Shown here: positions 55,010 through 63,255 of the stretch, piece by piece
Layout of the letters: every line of letters starts with the position of its first letter
Numbering within the stretch: the first letter of the stretch is position 1
Source of the DNA: Oceanospirillum beijerinckii DSM 7166
GTDB lineage: Bacteria; Pseudomonadota; Gammaproteobacteria; Pseudomonadales; Halomonadaceae
Length of the DNA: 64,000 nucleotides
Direction: 5' to 3'
Assembly (NCBI RefSeq): GCF_000422425.1
Contig: NZ_KE383830.1
Coordinates: 46,460 to 110,459, forward strand
Notes under the pieces: generated by a model
Told to the model about the DNA's origin: nothing
Seen by the model: only the letters and a program-made list of their open reading frames with translations
Databases searched by the model: none
Made by a program: the position numbers and the translations under genes

Positions 55010-55115
55010 CGTTTGCTCCTTGTTTTTTTCTCATATTAATTAAAGCATAAGCCGACTATTATCCCTGTGTGTGGAAAATCATTTGTGAATCTTAGGCACA
55101 AAAAAAGGGCGCGCT

Positions 55116-56027
55116 ATGCTGGACCAGAAACTGATTTCACTTTTGCCCGACCTGGCGGCTTTTATTCTGGTGGTCAACGAAGGCAGTTTTACCGCCGCAG
55201 CGAAAAAACTGAACATCACACCCTCAGCGCTTAGTAAAACCATCAGCCGACTGGAAGCAGCGTTATCGGTCAAACTGTTTGAACGCACCACACGTTCGTT
55301 AGTGATCACTCAGGCGGGTAAACGGGTTTATGATCAAAGCCTGATTATGGTCAACGCCGCACAACAGGCGGTGGATCTATCGGCTGCGGACCATACCGAA
55401 CCGTCCGGCGCGATCACTGTTGCCGCGCCCGAGGCGTTTCTGAATTCCGTCCTGCAACCTCTGGTGATCCCCTTTCTGGAGCGCTATCCCCTGATACAGC
55501 TTAAGCTCAGAGTCGCCGACGGTGATATTGATCTGCTGCGGGATAACATCGACATCGCCTTTCGCCTGACCGACAAGCCCCATGAAAATCAGGTGCTGAA
55601 AGAGATCAGCAAAACCTATCTGGTACTGTGTGCCAGCCCGGACTATCTGCAACAGCGGGGAATGCCCCAGCATCCTTTAGAGCTGGAACAACACGACTGC
55701 CTTTATCTGGCAGAAACCAACACCGACCACCTGTGGAGTTTCCACAAAGAGCAGGAGCACCTCACGGTAGCCGTATCGGGACGCTATGCGGTCAATCACT
55801 CACAAATGCGGCTATCGGGCGTAAAAAATGGCCTGGGTATCGGTATCTTTCACGATTTTGTTATTCAGGAAGCCTTGCAGGAGGGGAGTGTGGTTAAGGT
55901 ATTATCCGACTGGACGATCAAAAGTAACTATCATGGCGCTATTGCTATGCAATACGCTCAGACTAAATACAGACCCGCCCGTTTGCGGGCGTTTATCGAC
56001 TTTGCCCAGGCGCAGTTGATTCATTAA
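55116..56027 (+). CDS. LysR-family regulator divergent from kbl-tdh
   Basis: A 303-residue regulator. The N-terminal helix-turn-helix (FILVVNEGSFTAAAKKLNITPSALSKTISRLEAALSVKLFERTTR) is followed by the periplasmic-binding-like effector domain (GAITVAAPEAFLNSVLQPLVIPFLERYPLIQLKLRVADG, then DIAFRLTD). It is closest to the CrgA/DsdC-like group. The start codons of kbl and this gene are 106 bp apart, so both promoters overlap here, the classic arrangement for regulating the neighbour and itself. The substrate, perhaps threonine or glycine, is inferred. Confidence 0.9.
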   Translation: MLDQKLISLLPDLAAFILVVNEGSFTAAAKKLNITPSALSKTISRLEAALSVKLFERTTRSLVITQAGKRVYDQSLIMVNAAQQAVDLSAADHTEPSGAITVAAPEAFLNSVLQPLVIPFLERYPLIQLKLRVADGDIDLLRDNIDIAFRLTDKPHENQVLKEISKTYLVLCASPDYLQQRGMPQHPLELEQHDCLYLAETNTDHLWSFHKEQEHLTVAVSGRYAVNHSQMRLSGVKNGLGIGIFHDFVIQEALQEGSVVKVLSDWTIKSNYHGAIAMQYAQTKYRPARLRAFIDFAQAQLIH

Positions 56028-56085
56028 TACCAAACCAGATAAGTTGTTGTAGGTCGGAAAAGCCGCAAGGCGCCTTCCGACAATC
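56028..56085 (+). repeat. REP-like palindromic repeat
   Basis: Immediately follows the LysR stop codon. It has the same body as the 52461 copy (ACCAAACCAGATAAGTTG, then GGTCGGAAAAGCCGCAAGGC and CCTTCCGAC). It may double as a terminator of the LysR gene. Confidence 0.88.
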
Positions 56086-56141
56086 ATCTAACCGCTATTA
56101 ATAACGACAGAACAAGCAGCAAAAACAGCGAAAGGACTCCA

Positions 56142-56459
56142 ATGAAACACCTCTATCTTATCTTAACCCTACTGGGTATCGCCTTACCCTATGGCGCATT
56201 TTTGCCCTGGCTAGTGGATAATGGCATCAATATCGGCGCATTTATCGACGCAATTCTGTCTAACCCTATCAGCGTCTTCGCCTGGCTGGATGTTGTTGTA
56301 TCCGCCTGCACCCTGATTATTTTTATTCTGGTGGATGGCAAACGCCATCAGGTACGCTATCGACACCTGGCCTTATTGGGCACCTGCACGGTAGGCGTGT
56401 CCTGTGGTTTACCGCTGTATCTGTACCTGAAAGAACGTCAGTCGCAACCTGAATCCTGA
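56142..56459 (+). CDS. DUF2834 membrane protein
   Basis: A 105-residue protein with three predicted membrane helices (about residues 4-24, 46-66 and 74-94). It has the DUF2834 features: an N-terminal LLGIALPYGAFLPWL and a central ISVFAWLDVVVSACTLIIFI stretch. Function unknown. A GGACT-containing stretch before ATG is a weak ribosome site. Its stop codon is 1 bp before the start of an AraC-family gene, so the two are probably co-transcribed. Confidence 0.85.
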   Translation: MKHLYLILTLLGIALPYGAFLPWLVDNGINIGAFIDAILSNPISVFAWLDVVVSACTLIIFILVDGKRHQVRYRHLALLGTCTVGVSCGLPLYLYLKERQSQPES

Positions 56460-56460
56460 A

Positions 56461-57336
56461 TTGAAAACGCGCTTTTTATACCAATATCGAACCGTACAGC
56501 CCATGACGATGCAACATCTGATCTTTAGCGCCAAAAAAGCACTGCAACAGCGTGAATTACTGCCCTTTGCCGTCTACTCATCAAGATATGAGCAACACCT
56601 GCTGAACGTACCCATGATCAAACCGCTACTGGTTTGCGTGTTTGATGGCTGCAAACAGCTGGGGCAGGAACGCGAAGTCAACTGCCCGGCGGGGCAATTT
56701 GTCTTTCTATCCAACAGCCCCAAGGTAGAAATGCGCAATATCCCCAGCCATAGCCAATACTTCGCCCTGCTGATCGAGTTTGAATTTTCCGACTTCGCCT
56801 GCCTGGGGCAAAGCCCAGCCCTACAACCACAAGCCAACATCAGTGCCGTACAGGGCGACATAGACCCCGTGCTGCAACAAACCCTGCAACAGTTTATCGA
56901 ATGGTCCACCTTCGCCCCGCAAGCCCTATGGCCTGCACGCCGACAAGAGATACTGCAACTGCTTTACCATCAGGGCTATCACCAGATCACCGCATTTATG
57001 GCCTCATCCAGCCTGAGCCACAAACTACACGCCCTGTTTAGCGCCGAACCCACCGCAGACCGCCAAGCGGATCAACTGTGCGAACAACTGGCGATGAGTG
57101 AGTCCACACTCAGGCGCAAACTCAGAGCCGAAGGCACCAGCCTGCAAGAGATTAAAGACCGCGTCCGGCTGGGTCTGGGCCTACACTTGGTACAAACCAC
57201 ACTGCAACCCATCGGACTAATCGCCGAACAGTGCGGCTACCAGTCCCAATCCCGCTTTACCGACAAATTCAAACAACTCTTCGGCACCACCCCAACAGAA
57301 CTCAGAAAAACCCAATTGCCCGAAACGGGCGAATAG
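56461..57336 (+). CDS. AraC-family regulator
   Basis: A 291-residue regulator with the AraC-type N-terminal domain (about 20-150: YSSRYEQHLLNVPMIKPLLVCVFDG) and a C-terminal double helix-turn-helix (about 200-285: ADQLCEQLAMSESTLRRKLRAEGTSLQEIK and IGLIAEQCGYQSQSRFTDKFKQLFGTTPTELRK). The start is a TTG right after the DUF2834 stop, suggesting translational coupling. An ATG at 56503 is an alternative. The target may be DUF2834 or the next gene. It is slightly richer in C than its neighbours. Confidence 0.87.
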   Translation: MKTRFLYQYRTVQPMTMQHLIFSAKKALQQRELLPFAVYSSRYEQHLLNVPMIKPLLVCVFDGCKQLGQEREVNCPAGQFVFLSNSPKVEMRNIPSHSQYFALLIEFEFSDFACLGQSPALQPQANISAVQGDIDPVLQQTLQQFIEWSTFAPQALWPARRQEILQLLYHQGYHQITAFMASSSLSHKLHALFSAEPTADRQADQLCEQLAMSESTLRRKLRAEGTSLQEIKDRVRLGLGLHLVQTTLQPIGLIAEQCGYQSQSRFTDKFKQLFGTTPTELRKTQLPETGE

Positions 57337-57414
57337 ATGACCGGTTAGGTGCTAATCCAAAACACAGCAAACCCCTAACATGGCTTCTATCAACTCAACC
57401 GATATGGAGCCGTT

Positions 57415-57969
57415 ATGAACCCAACGATCAAAAAAATCGCCCTGGCAATCACCACTGTTCTAGCGACAAATAACGTCCTGGCAGAATCCTTTACCTTAAC
57501 CAGTAAAGATATCGCCCACGGCGAATTTATGAGCAAAAACCAAGAATTCCAAGGCTTCGGCTGCACCGGAAAAAACCAATCCCCACAACTCTCCTGGAGC
57601 GGAGCCCCAGAAGGCACAAAAGCCTACGCACTGCTCGTACACGACCCAGATGCCCCCACCGGCAGCGGCTGGTGGCACTGGCAAGTGATCAATATACCAG
57701 CCAACATCACCAGCCTGAAAACCGGCGCAGGCAACAACGACCAGATGCCAAAAGGCAGCCAACAAATCAGCAACGACTACGGATTTAAAGGCTTTGGCGG
57801 CGCCCGCCCACCCAACGGCCACGGCGCACACCGCTACCAATTCACCATTCACGCACTATCCCAAAAGCTGGAATTGCCTGCTGATCCATCAGGCGCGCTA
57901 ACTGGATATATGGTAAAAGCCCACTCACTGGCAGAGAGAACGATCGAGGCACTTTATAAGCGGGATTGA
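57415..57969 (+). CDS. YbhB/YbcL-type PEBP family protein, secreted
   Basis: A 184-residue phosphatidylethanolamine-binding-like protein of the YbhB/YbcL group. It has a signal peptide (IALAITTVLATNNVLAES) and the PEBP signature: QSPQLSWSGAPEGTKAYALLVHDPDAPTGSGWWHWQVINIPAN with the ligand-site HDPDAP, and a C-terminal RPPNGHGAHRYQFTIHALSQKLELP. Members are small-molecule or lipid-binding proteins with no agreed function. It is followed by a strong hairpin terminator that ends the core region. Confidence 0.9.
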   Translation: MNPTIKKIALAITTVLATNNVLAESFTLTSKDIAHGEFMSKNQEFQGFGCTGKNQSPQLSWSGAPEGTKAYALLVHDPDAPTGSGWWHWQVINIPANITSLKTGAGNNDQMPKGSQQISNDYGFKGFGGARPPNGHGAHRYQFTIHALSQKLELPADPSGALTGYMVKAHSLAERTIEALYKRD

Positions 57970-57989
57970 TAAGAGTTTTATTGTGAGAT

Positions 57990-58036
57990 AAACCAAGACA
58001 AGCGTGTTAGAGACTAATGCGCTTGTTTTGGTTTTA
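57990..58036 (+). terminator. Terminator downstream of the PEBP gene
   Basis: AAACCAAGACAAGCG (57990-58004) pairs with CGCTTGTTTTGGTTT (58020-58034) with one wobble around a 15-nt loop. A long stem with T-rich right arm. It marks the last core transcript before the AT-rich island. Confidence 0.72.
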
Positions 58037-58513
58037 TTGGTGATAAAAGATTTTATTGAGACCAAGTATGTCGCATTATATTTGTATGAGGGTTGATGGG
58101 TTTATAAAATACAAAGATAAGAACTGCTCAGTCATTTAATGCGGCATTACTTTATGTCGTGCCTCAATAGCTTTACTCCTGCCTATTTTTTCTTCCTTAG
58201 TCAGTTATCAACCAAAATATCATAGAAAACAATGCTTCTAGTAAGGTATAGTTCCGTTCTATGTTTAATAGGAGTGCCGGAGTTGAGGTCGGTGATCTCA
58301 ACAGCTCTGCGCAGATCAGGTAGTTCAGAACTTAATAATGGTCATCATTTAAGTTCTGTTACTGTTCTCCCGCTAGGTGTTGCTTAGCTTGGTGCTCTAT
58401 GTTTTTTTGATACTTTTGGTTCGCCTATACATGGTTATCCTCTTTGATTAACTTTTAGTCTTGCATGGGTGGATGAATAAATCAAATGCTAGTACTACAA
58501 GAAGGTATTACAT
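58037..58513. promoter_or_regulatory. Non-coding region with clustered palindromes ahead of the island
   Basis: No gene in about 475 bp. Three palindromic features cluster just upstream of the first island gene. They are a GTTGAGGTC/GATCTCAAC inverted repeat with GGT spacer (58282-58302), a perfect TCTGCGCAGA palindrome (58306-58315), and the inverted repeat CAGAACTTAA...TTAAGTTCTG (58326-58358). The last shares its AGAACTTA half-site with the inverted repeat at 60547-60663. Confidence 0.6.
58326..58358. promoter_or_regulatory. Inverted repeat with AGAACTTA half-sites (first copy)
   Basis: CAGAACTTAA (58326-58335) and TTAAGTTCTG (58349-58358) are perfect 10-bp complements with a 13-nt spacer, about 155 bp before the 588-aa gene. 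Could be an operator or a hairpin. Confidence 0.6.
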
Positions 58514-60280
58514 GTGCCTGAAAGATTAGAATTAACAAAGAATGCTCAATTCTACGTACCTAAAAACTCTATTGATGATTCAATTGTAAATGACATTCTT
58601 AGTGCAGCTATTGATAATATGGATAATAATGCACAGTTTGTTATTGATTTGTTCAGGTCTGATAGGAGGGTTGAAGAGGCAGGTTTAGAATACAAATATT
58701 CAGTTAGAGTGTTTCCCTCTATTAGACCTGTATACTTTATGGATGAAGCTCTCGAAGATAGGGTGTACGCATTTATTATATTGATCGAATATCATGACTA
58801 TTTGGCAATTTTTAAGAAAAGTTGTGCAAATATATCCGAGCCAATAAAAAAATATTTTACACTCGTTGATAGTGAGGATTTATCTAGTACATTTGGCGAT
58901 AGCGATGTTGAGTTTCAAAAAATTGCCTTGAGAAACATGACCATATCAGATAGAGCAATGAGAGCTAGGTCTTATGAAGCTGCAGATCTAAAAGGGCTTC
59001 TTTCGACGCACTCTGCAGGGAGATCAATTCCATTCTATTTAAAGTTACGTCAAGGCGCTATTACAAAAACTATTTCTGGAACTGGGAGGTTAGTTGAGTC
59101 ATCCCAGAGAAAGTCCCTTGACGAGATAGCCGTTTGGGTTAAAGAGCAGGTTGAGCTTATTGAAAGTCCTTCAAACGATAATAGCTTTCTAGGCTCATTT
59201 GCCAAAAAAGTAGAATTAAATGATGTTCTAAGGGCATGTGAACCTAATGGGGTTCTAGTGGAAAGTACTCCGCTACAGGAAAGAATTGAACGGGATGGAC
59301 TAGCTTTAAAATATAAGACCGCCAGAGCTGGAAATATAGTTATTTCTTCAAGGGTAAAAAATAAGCTTTTTGCTGAACTTGAAAAAGTATATGAGCTTGA
59401 TTCAGACTGTAAAGTAGTTGGAAGAGAGACCTGTACACGTCTTAGAAAGAATGAAAAAAGCTTAACATTAACATCGAAAGTTTTGACAAAGTTTCGGGTG
59501 GTTGAGAATGGTAAGGAAGTAACCCTGCAGAAATTCATAGTGAAAAATGGTTACTACAGTGTCACGTTCACGGACCCAAAATACATGTACTTTATGGGAG
59601 CTTGCTTCGAAGACTCATCAGGGGTTTCAGAGATAAATAGCATATTAGAAATAATGCACCCTAAAGCTGAAATATCTACAGTTACTTCTGAAAAAGGTCG
59701 CTTCACTAGTGCCAGTACTGAATTTGAGAAGAACTCAATGTTTGGCATGGTTGAAAGTATACACCAAAACGATGATTACATACTTTGTGACGACTTAGGT
59801 ATTGAGTGGGCTGATCATATTACATTTAATCGTGCAGACTCTAACATAAACTTCATACACTCAAAGCATGGTAGTTCTAGCACCTCTGCAAGCAACCTTC
59901 ATGATGTGGTTGGCCAAGGAATAAAAAATCTTGGAAATATGTACTTTAACAAAGAGCAAATGCTCGAAAGAATAAATGGTAAGTTTGTAGATACATGCTC
60001 AAATAGTGGGTGCCATACAAATATAGCAAGAGTTAGAAAAGGCGACCCATCGAATGCTGAAGCATACCTTGATGGATTATTAAAAGATTACAAGCTTCAT
60101 AGGAAGTGCATTCTAAGTTGCTCTTTTTTATCAAAATCATCTGTGACTACAGAATTTTCTAAGATTCAGCGTGGTGAATCAGTCCGAGGACATATTGTTC
60201 AATTACTCTGGATAATTTCATCATTTGCTCATGCTGTGAGAGATATGAATGCAATTCCAATAATATACTGTGCCGATTAA
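58514..60280 (+). CDS. Unrecognised 588-residue protein, island gene
   Basis: A 588-residue soluble protein, no signal peptide or membrane helices. Its GTG start has AAGG 8 nt upstream. The N-terminal 160 residues look like an unknown alpha/beta domain (YSVRVFPSIRPVYFMDEAL). The C-terminal third holds the best-patterned stretch: LGIEWADHITFN, INFIHSKHG, SASNLHDVVGQGIKNLGNM (about residues 433-485). This has invariant-looking Asp, Glu, His and Lys residues and is reminiscent of the DUF6119 / TIGR04141 family of sporadically distributed defence-island proteins, without a match I can claim. Seven cysteines, mostly in the C-terminal half, include CHTNIAR and CILSC. Base composition is clearly more AT-rich than upstream genes. 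It stands alone between two inverted-repeat regions. Confidence 0.7.
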   Translation: MPERLELTKNAQFYVPKNSIDDSIVNDILSAAIDNMDNNAQFVIDLFRSDRRVEEAGLEYKYSVRVFPSIRPVYFMDEALEDRVYAFIILIEYHDYLAIFKKSCANISEPIKKYFTLVDSEDLSSTFGDSDVEFQKIALRNMTISDRAMRARSYEAADLKGLLSTHSAGRSIPFYLKLRQGAITKTISGTGRLVESSQRKSLDEIAVWVKEQVELIESPSNDNSFLGSFAKKVELNDVLRACEPNGVLVESTPLQERIERDGLALKYKTARAGNIVISSRVKNKLFAELEKVYELDSDCKVVGRETCTRLRKNEKSLTLTSKVLTKFRVVENGKEVTLQKFIVKNGYYSVTFTDPKYMYFMGACFEDSSGVSEINSILEIMHPKAEISTVTSEKGRFTSASTEFEKNSMFGMVESIHQNDDYILCDDLGIEWADHITFNRADSNINFIHSKHGSSSTSASNLHDVVGQGIKNLGNMYFNKEQMLERINGKFVDTCSNSGCHTNIARVRKGDPSNAEAYLDGLLKDYKLHRKCILSCSFLSKSSVTTEFSKIQRGESVRGHIVQLLWIISSFAHAVRDMNAIPIIYCAD

Positions 60281-60697
60281 TAGCGCTAACAAGCCTCTGT
60301 AGTGGAAACTTTACTCGCTTTACTCCTAAAATACCGGGGCGCAGGTCACAAATAGGACAACTAGAAAAAAATTGAAAATCAAGGGTAAATATTAGATGCC
60401 CCTGTTTCACCTTGATGATCTCTATCTGATGCTTTTTTCGGCGACGATACACTAAAATCGTTGGTAAAATAAATGAGATAACATGACAATAAAACAATGC
60501 ATCGAGTGTAGTATTTTTGGATAAATGCAAACTCACTTTTTACTGGAGAGTGCTAAGTTCTCATCAGAAAGCACATAACATATTGATTTTATTGAGAATC
60601 ACTTTTTTCGAGAAAAGTATTGTTTTCTTTGGAGTCAAGGGGTTACAGAGAACTTAGCACTCTTAAGGTTTTATTATAGTAATATTAAATCGATATC
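60281..60697. promoter_or_regulatory. Non-coding gap with a long inverted repeat
   Basis: No gene in 417 bp. A minus-strand open frame spans 60159-60536, but it overlaps the 3' end of the 588-residue gene, has no ribosome site and resembles nothing. The second half holds the 16-bp inverted repeat at 60547-60663. Between its arms are the nested alternatives ACTTTT...AAAAGT (60601-60618) and AGAAAA...TTTTCT, which share bases and so exclude each other. Confidence 0.55.
60547..60663. repeat. 16-bp inverted repeat before the MBL gene (second copy of AGAACTTA element)
   Basis: AGAGTGCTAAGTTCTC (60547-60562) and GAGAACTTAGCACTCT (60648-60663) are perfect 16-bp complements separated by 85 AT-rich bases, ending 35 bp before the MBL start. 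The TAAGTTCT/AGAACTTA half-sites are the same as in the 58326-58358 repeat. The symmetry suggests a paired operator, a small RNA or attenuator hairpin, or a miniature element. Confidence 0.8.
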
Positions 60698-61705
60698 ATG
60701 CTGAAAATTACAAATATACAGGCAAACTGTGGAGATAGCTTCTTAATTGAAGATATGGATGATCCTAGAAAATTACTATTGGACTGTGGGTTCAAGATTA
60801 CTTACCAGCATAAGATCAGGCAGCTAACCTCGAGTGTTGATTATCTAATTTTAACTCACTCAGATGAAGACCATATCAATGGTGCGATTCCTCTGATTGA
60901 AGATATGCCACATAAATTTACTGTTGGAAAAGTGTACGTCAATGTACCAAGCTCATTTGAGGTTAGAGCTGGAAGTGGAAACATTTCCATACATCAAGCA
61001 ATCACACTTGAAATCTTACTTAAGAGAAAAAATATATCGTACCAATCTCTCCTAGCTGGTGATACAGTTGATATTTCTAAGAATGTTAGTTTAGAAATAA
61101 TATCGCCTTTTCGGGGGGATTTAGAGTATTTTATTGGAAAGTACAAGGAGGTTAGGGAATGTTCTATTCCTAGCCCCGATCCAATATCAAAGACCAGCAC
61201 TATCATTCCGTTTGAGACGTTGGCAGAAAATCCAGATGTGTATAAATCCAAGAAGTCTGACTTCACTAATGCTGCATCAATAGCATTCATTCTTAAGTAC
61301 AAAGAAAAAAAGTTACTGTTTCTAGGGGATGCTCACCCTACAGTTGTTACCGACTACCTAGAAGGAAAAGGATTCTCTGAAGATAAGAAATATATTTTTG
61401 ATTATATTAAGCTTTCTCATCATGGAAGTATAACAAGTATATCGAAAAAATTTATCTCAATGGTTAGTTGTTCTAACTACATATTGAGTACTAATGGTGG
61501 AAAGGCTCGAAGCATGCACCCTAGCAGAGAAACATTGGCAAAACTGGCATTGAATGTTGACAGAAATGGTAGCAATGACATTAATTTTTTTTTCAACTAT
61601 CCAGTTGAAAAAATTTCTTCTAAAAACGGTATATTAATCAGACCAGAAGAAAAGATTGAATATAATGTAAATCTAATTGAACGAAGTAGCTTTTGTATAA
61701 TATGA
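60698..61705 (+). CDS. MBL-fold metallo-hydrolase, ComEC/Rec2-like
   Basis: A 335-residue metallo-beta-lactamase-fold enzyme. The zinc ligands lie in LILTHSDEDHINGA (His54, Asp56, Asp58, His59), with a later FLGDAHPT (Asp) and SHHGSITS (His), and no membrane part, unlike full ComEC. Proteins of this kind are often nucleases or other hydrolases in conflict loci. The ATG has no good Shine-Dalgarno sequence, 35 bp after the inverted repeat. The stop overlaps the next gene's ATG by 4 bp (ATGA), so it is the first gene of a translationally coupled operon. Confidence 0.88.
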   Translation: MLKITNIQANCGDSFLIEDMDDPRKLLLDCGFKITYQHKIRQLTSSVDYLILTHSDEDHINGAIPLIEDMPHKFTVGKVYVNVPSSFEVRAGSGNISIHQAITLEILLKRKNISYQSLLAGDTVDISKNVSLEIISPFRGDLEYFIGKYKEVRECSIPSPDPISKTSTIIPFETLAENPDVYKSKKSDFTNAASIAFILKYKEKKLLFLGDAHPTVVTDYLEGKGFSEDKKYIFDYIKLSHHGSITSISKKFISMVSCSNYILSTNGGKARSMHPSRETLAKLALNVDRNGSNDINFFFNYPVEKISSKNGILIRPEEKIEYNVNLIERSSFCII

Positions 61706-62817
61706 ATGAATTAGATGTGCTCCCAAAAACTAGCGTACAGATCTATTTGTCTGAGAACTATCACGGGTCAGGAATATTGGTTGAAACTGGTGGCGTATTC
61801 TATGTTTTGAGTGCTGCCCATGTTATTAGTCAAGATGTTAGTGAACCTTTAATAATTGATGGGTTCTATGGTATATCAGAGATATATGGAAAGATTGAGT
61901 TTGATGCTTTTATAGGACAACATGAAGCGATTCGGCATTACGATATTGCCGTTATAGCTGTTGATCAGAAGCACAAGTTTCCTGATTTTCCTAAAATAAG
62001 TTTTTGCGAAGATATTAGCTTTCCTGAGAATTCATATTCCTTCAGAGGAACGCAAAGATCTCCAGCTTTAAAAGCTCATACTGTAACTCCTTGCCATCTA
62101 GATACCCCTATCAATGATGAACGTTCGTTTTGCCTCAAGGTTCCGCTCGAAGCGTATACCGATATGAAAGGGTGCGTAGGAGCAGAGGTACTTGGCGGAT
62201 ATTCAGGCAGCGGAATATTCATAAAAGAAGCCGACAATAACTATTTGGTTGGCATTGCCCAGAATATAGACAACGATGACTTCACAGGCGTAAATTGTCG
62301 ATCTATCAAAGTCATTAAAGATTCATTTCTTCCGGACATTGATATCGCAGATTTTCATGGTGGAAATACCCAGTTAAAGTTGAATATTGCCGAGATTAAA
62401 AGAAGTATCACTCAAGGAATGATAGATGAAAGAAAAAAAGCTAATAACTATGGAGATGTTGAAAATCTTACTAAAAAGATGGATTCATTCATAGTGGGTT
62501 GGACACCTGAAGACCTAGATGCGTTTATAAACGATATTTTAGTATGGGATGATATCGAGCATTCCAAAATCAGAAATCATAGCTCATACCGAGATCTTAT
62601 AGAAAATGCGAAAGCGATATGGGCTTCTGGAAATAAAAAATACCAAGTAAGTAGTATTCAGCAAGGTAACGAGCGCTTTCATAAAATATTAGATGAATTA
62701 ACTGATTTTTTAAAAGAAGAGCTAGATGGAACTTCAATTAAATCTATTAGCCCTGTTATAGCCGCTGGGGAGGTTGCCCGGCTATTAGCAAATTGCAATT
62801 TGGATTTTAAAAAATGA
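61702..62817 (+). CDS. Trypsin-like serine protease with C-terminal domain (ABC-3C-type effector)
   Basis: A 371-residue protein. The N-terminal chymotrypsin-fold protease has an intact triad: His40 in LSAAHVIS, Asp81 in HYDIAVIAV and Ser168 in LGGYSGSGIF (usual motif GDSGG). No signal peptide, so it acts in the cytoplasm. After about residue 225 comes a separate charged, helical C-terminal domain of about 145 residues (ITQGMIDERKKANNYGDVENLTKKMDSF; YQVSSIQQGNERFHKIL). This is the arrangement reported for effectors of ABC-three-component systems, where such a tail links to the middle component. ATG 61702 overlaps the MBL stop, and the stop overlaps the next start by 4 bp. Confidence 0.88.
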   Translation: MNELDVLPKTSVQIYLSENYHGSGILVETGGVFYVLSAAHVISQDVSEPLIIDGFYGISEIYGKIEFDAFIGQHEAIRHYDIAVIAVDQKHKFPDFPKISFCEDISFPENSYSFRGTQRSPALKAHTVTPCHLDTPINDERSFCLKVPLEAYTDMKGCVGAEVLGGYSGSGIFIKEADNNYLVGIAQNIDNDDFTGVNCRSIKVIKDSFLPDIDIADFHGGNTQLKLNIAEIKRSITQGMIDERKKANNYGDVENLTKKMDSFIVGWTPEDLDAFINDILVWDDIEHSKIRNHSSYRDLIENAKAIWASGNKKYQVSSIQQGNERFHKILDELTDFLKEELDGTSIKSISPVIAAGEVARLLANCNLDFKK

Positions 62818-63251
62818 GTATAGAAATACAGCTAAAGTCTCGGTTCCTTGATTGTGCACCTGATAATAGCACTCTAACCCATCTTGCTATTATGTGTGGT
62901 GCACTGAAATATTGTCTTGGAAGTGCGAAGACTATGTCTTTTATCAAGATGGCTTATATATTTGATAAAACTATAAATTTAGAAGCTAATGCATTTTCTT
63001 CAAAGATAACTCTATCTTCCTGGAATATTGATAATGATTTTAAAAAGTCACTCATAATGGCTGAGTCCAATGGGTTTATAGAATTAATAGTAGATAAATC
63101 ATCTAAGGGGGTTAGAATTTCACTAACTGATAAAGGTGATATGTATCTTGGCTTGGTTGAAGGTCATAAGGCGTTTTCAAACTATTTAGAGTATTTGAAG
63201 GAAGTTAAAATTCCTGAAAATAGATTTGATAATCCAATTATTAGAAGTTGA
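62814..63251 (+). CDS. Probable ABC-3C middle component, winged-helix-like small protein
   Basis: A 145-residue protein with no recognised enzyme motif. The C-terminal part (about residues 75-125, SLIMAESNGFIELIVDKSSKGVRISLTDKGDMYLGLVEG) has the helix and beta-wing pattern of a winged helix-turn-helix domain. The N-terminal part is helical (LTHLAIMCGALKYCLGSAK). Size, position (immediately after the protease and before an ABC ATPase) and overlaps with both match the 'middle component' of ABC-3C conflict systems described by Krishnan, Burroughs, Iyer and Aravind (2020). Family membership is inferred from context and fold impression. Confidence 0.68.
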   Translation: MSIEIQLKSRFLDCAPDNSTLTHLAIMCGALKYCLGSAKTMSFIKMAYIFDKTINLEANAFSSKITLSSWNIDNDFKKSLIMAESNGFIELIVDKSSKGVRISLTDKGDMYLGLVEGHKAFSNYLEYLKEVKIPENRFDNPIIRS

Positions 63252-63255
63252 TAAA

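Noticed and set aside
60281-60400. Possible attC-type recombination site after the 588-residue gene (AGCGCTAACAAG)
   Set aside because: Only one half of the needed core pair is visible; no second GTTRGC core with proper spacing and no integrase in the window.
60159-60536. Minus-strand open frame of 125 codons overlapping the 3' end of the 588-residue gene
   Set aside because: Overlaps a stronger gene on the other strand, no ribosome site, and no resemblance to a known protein. A transposase remnant was considered but no motif was found.
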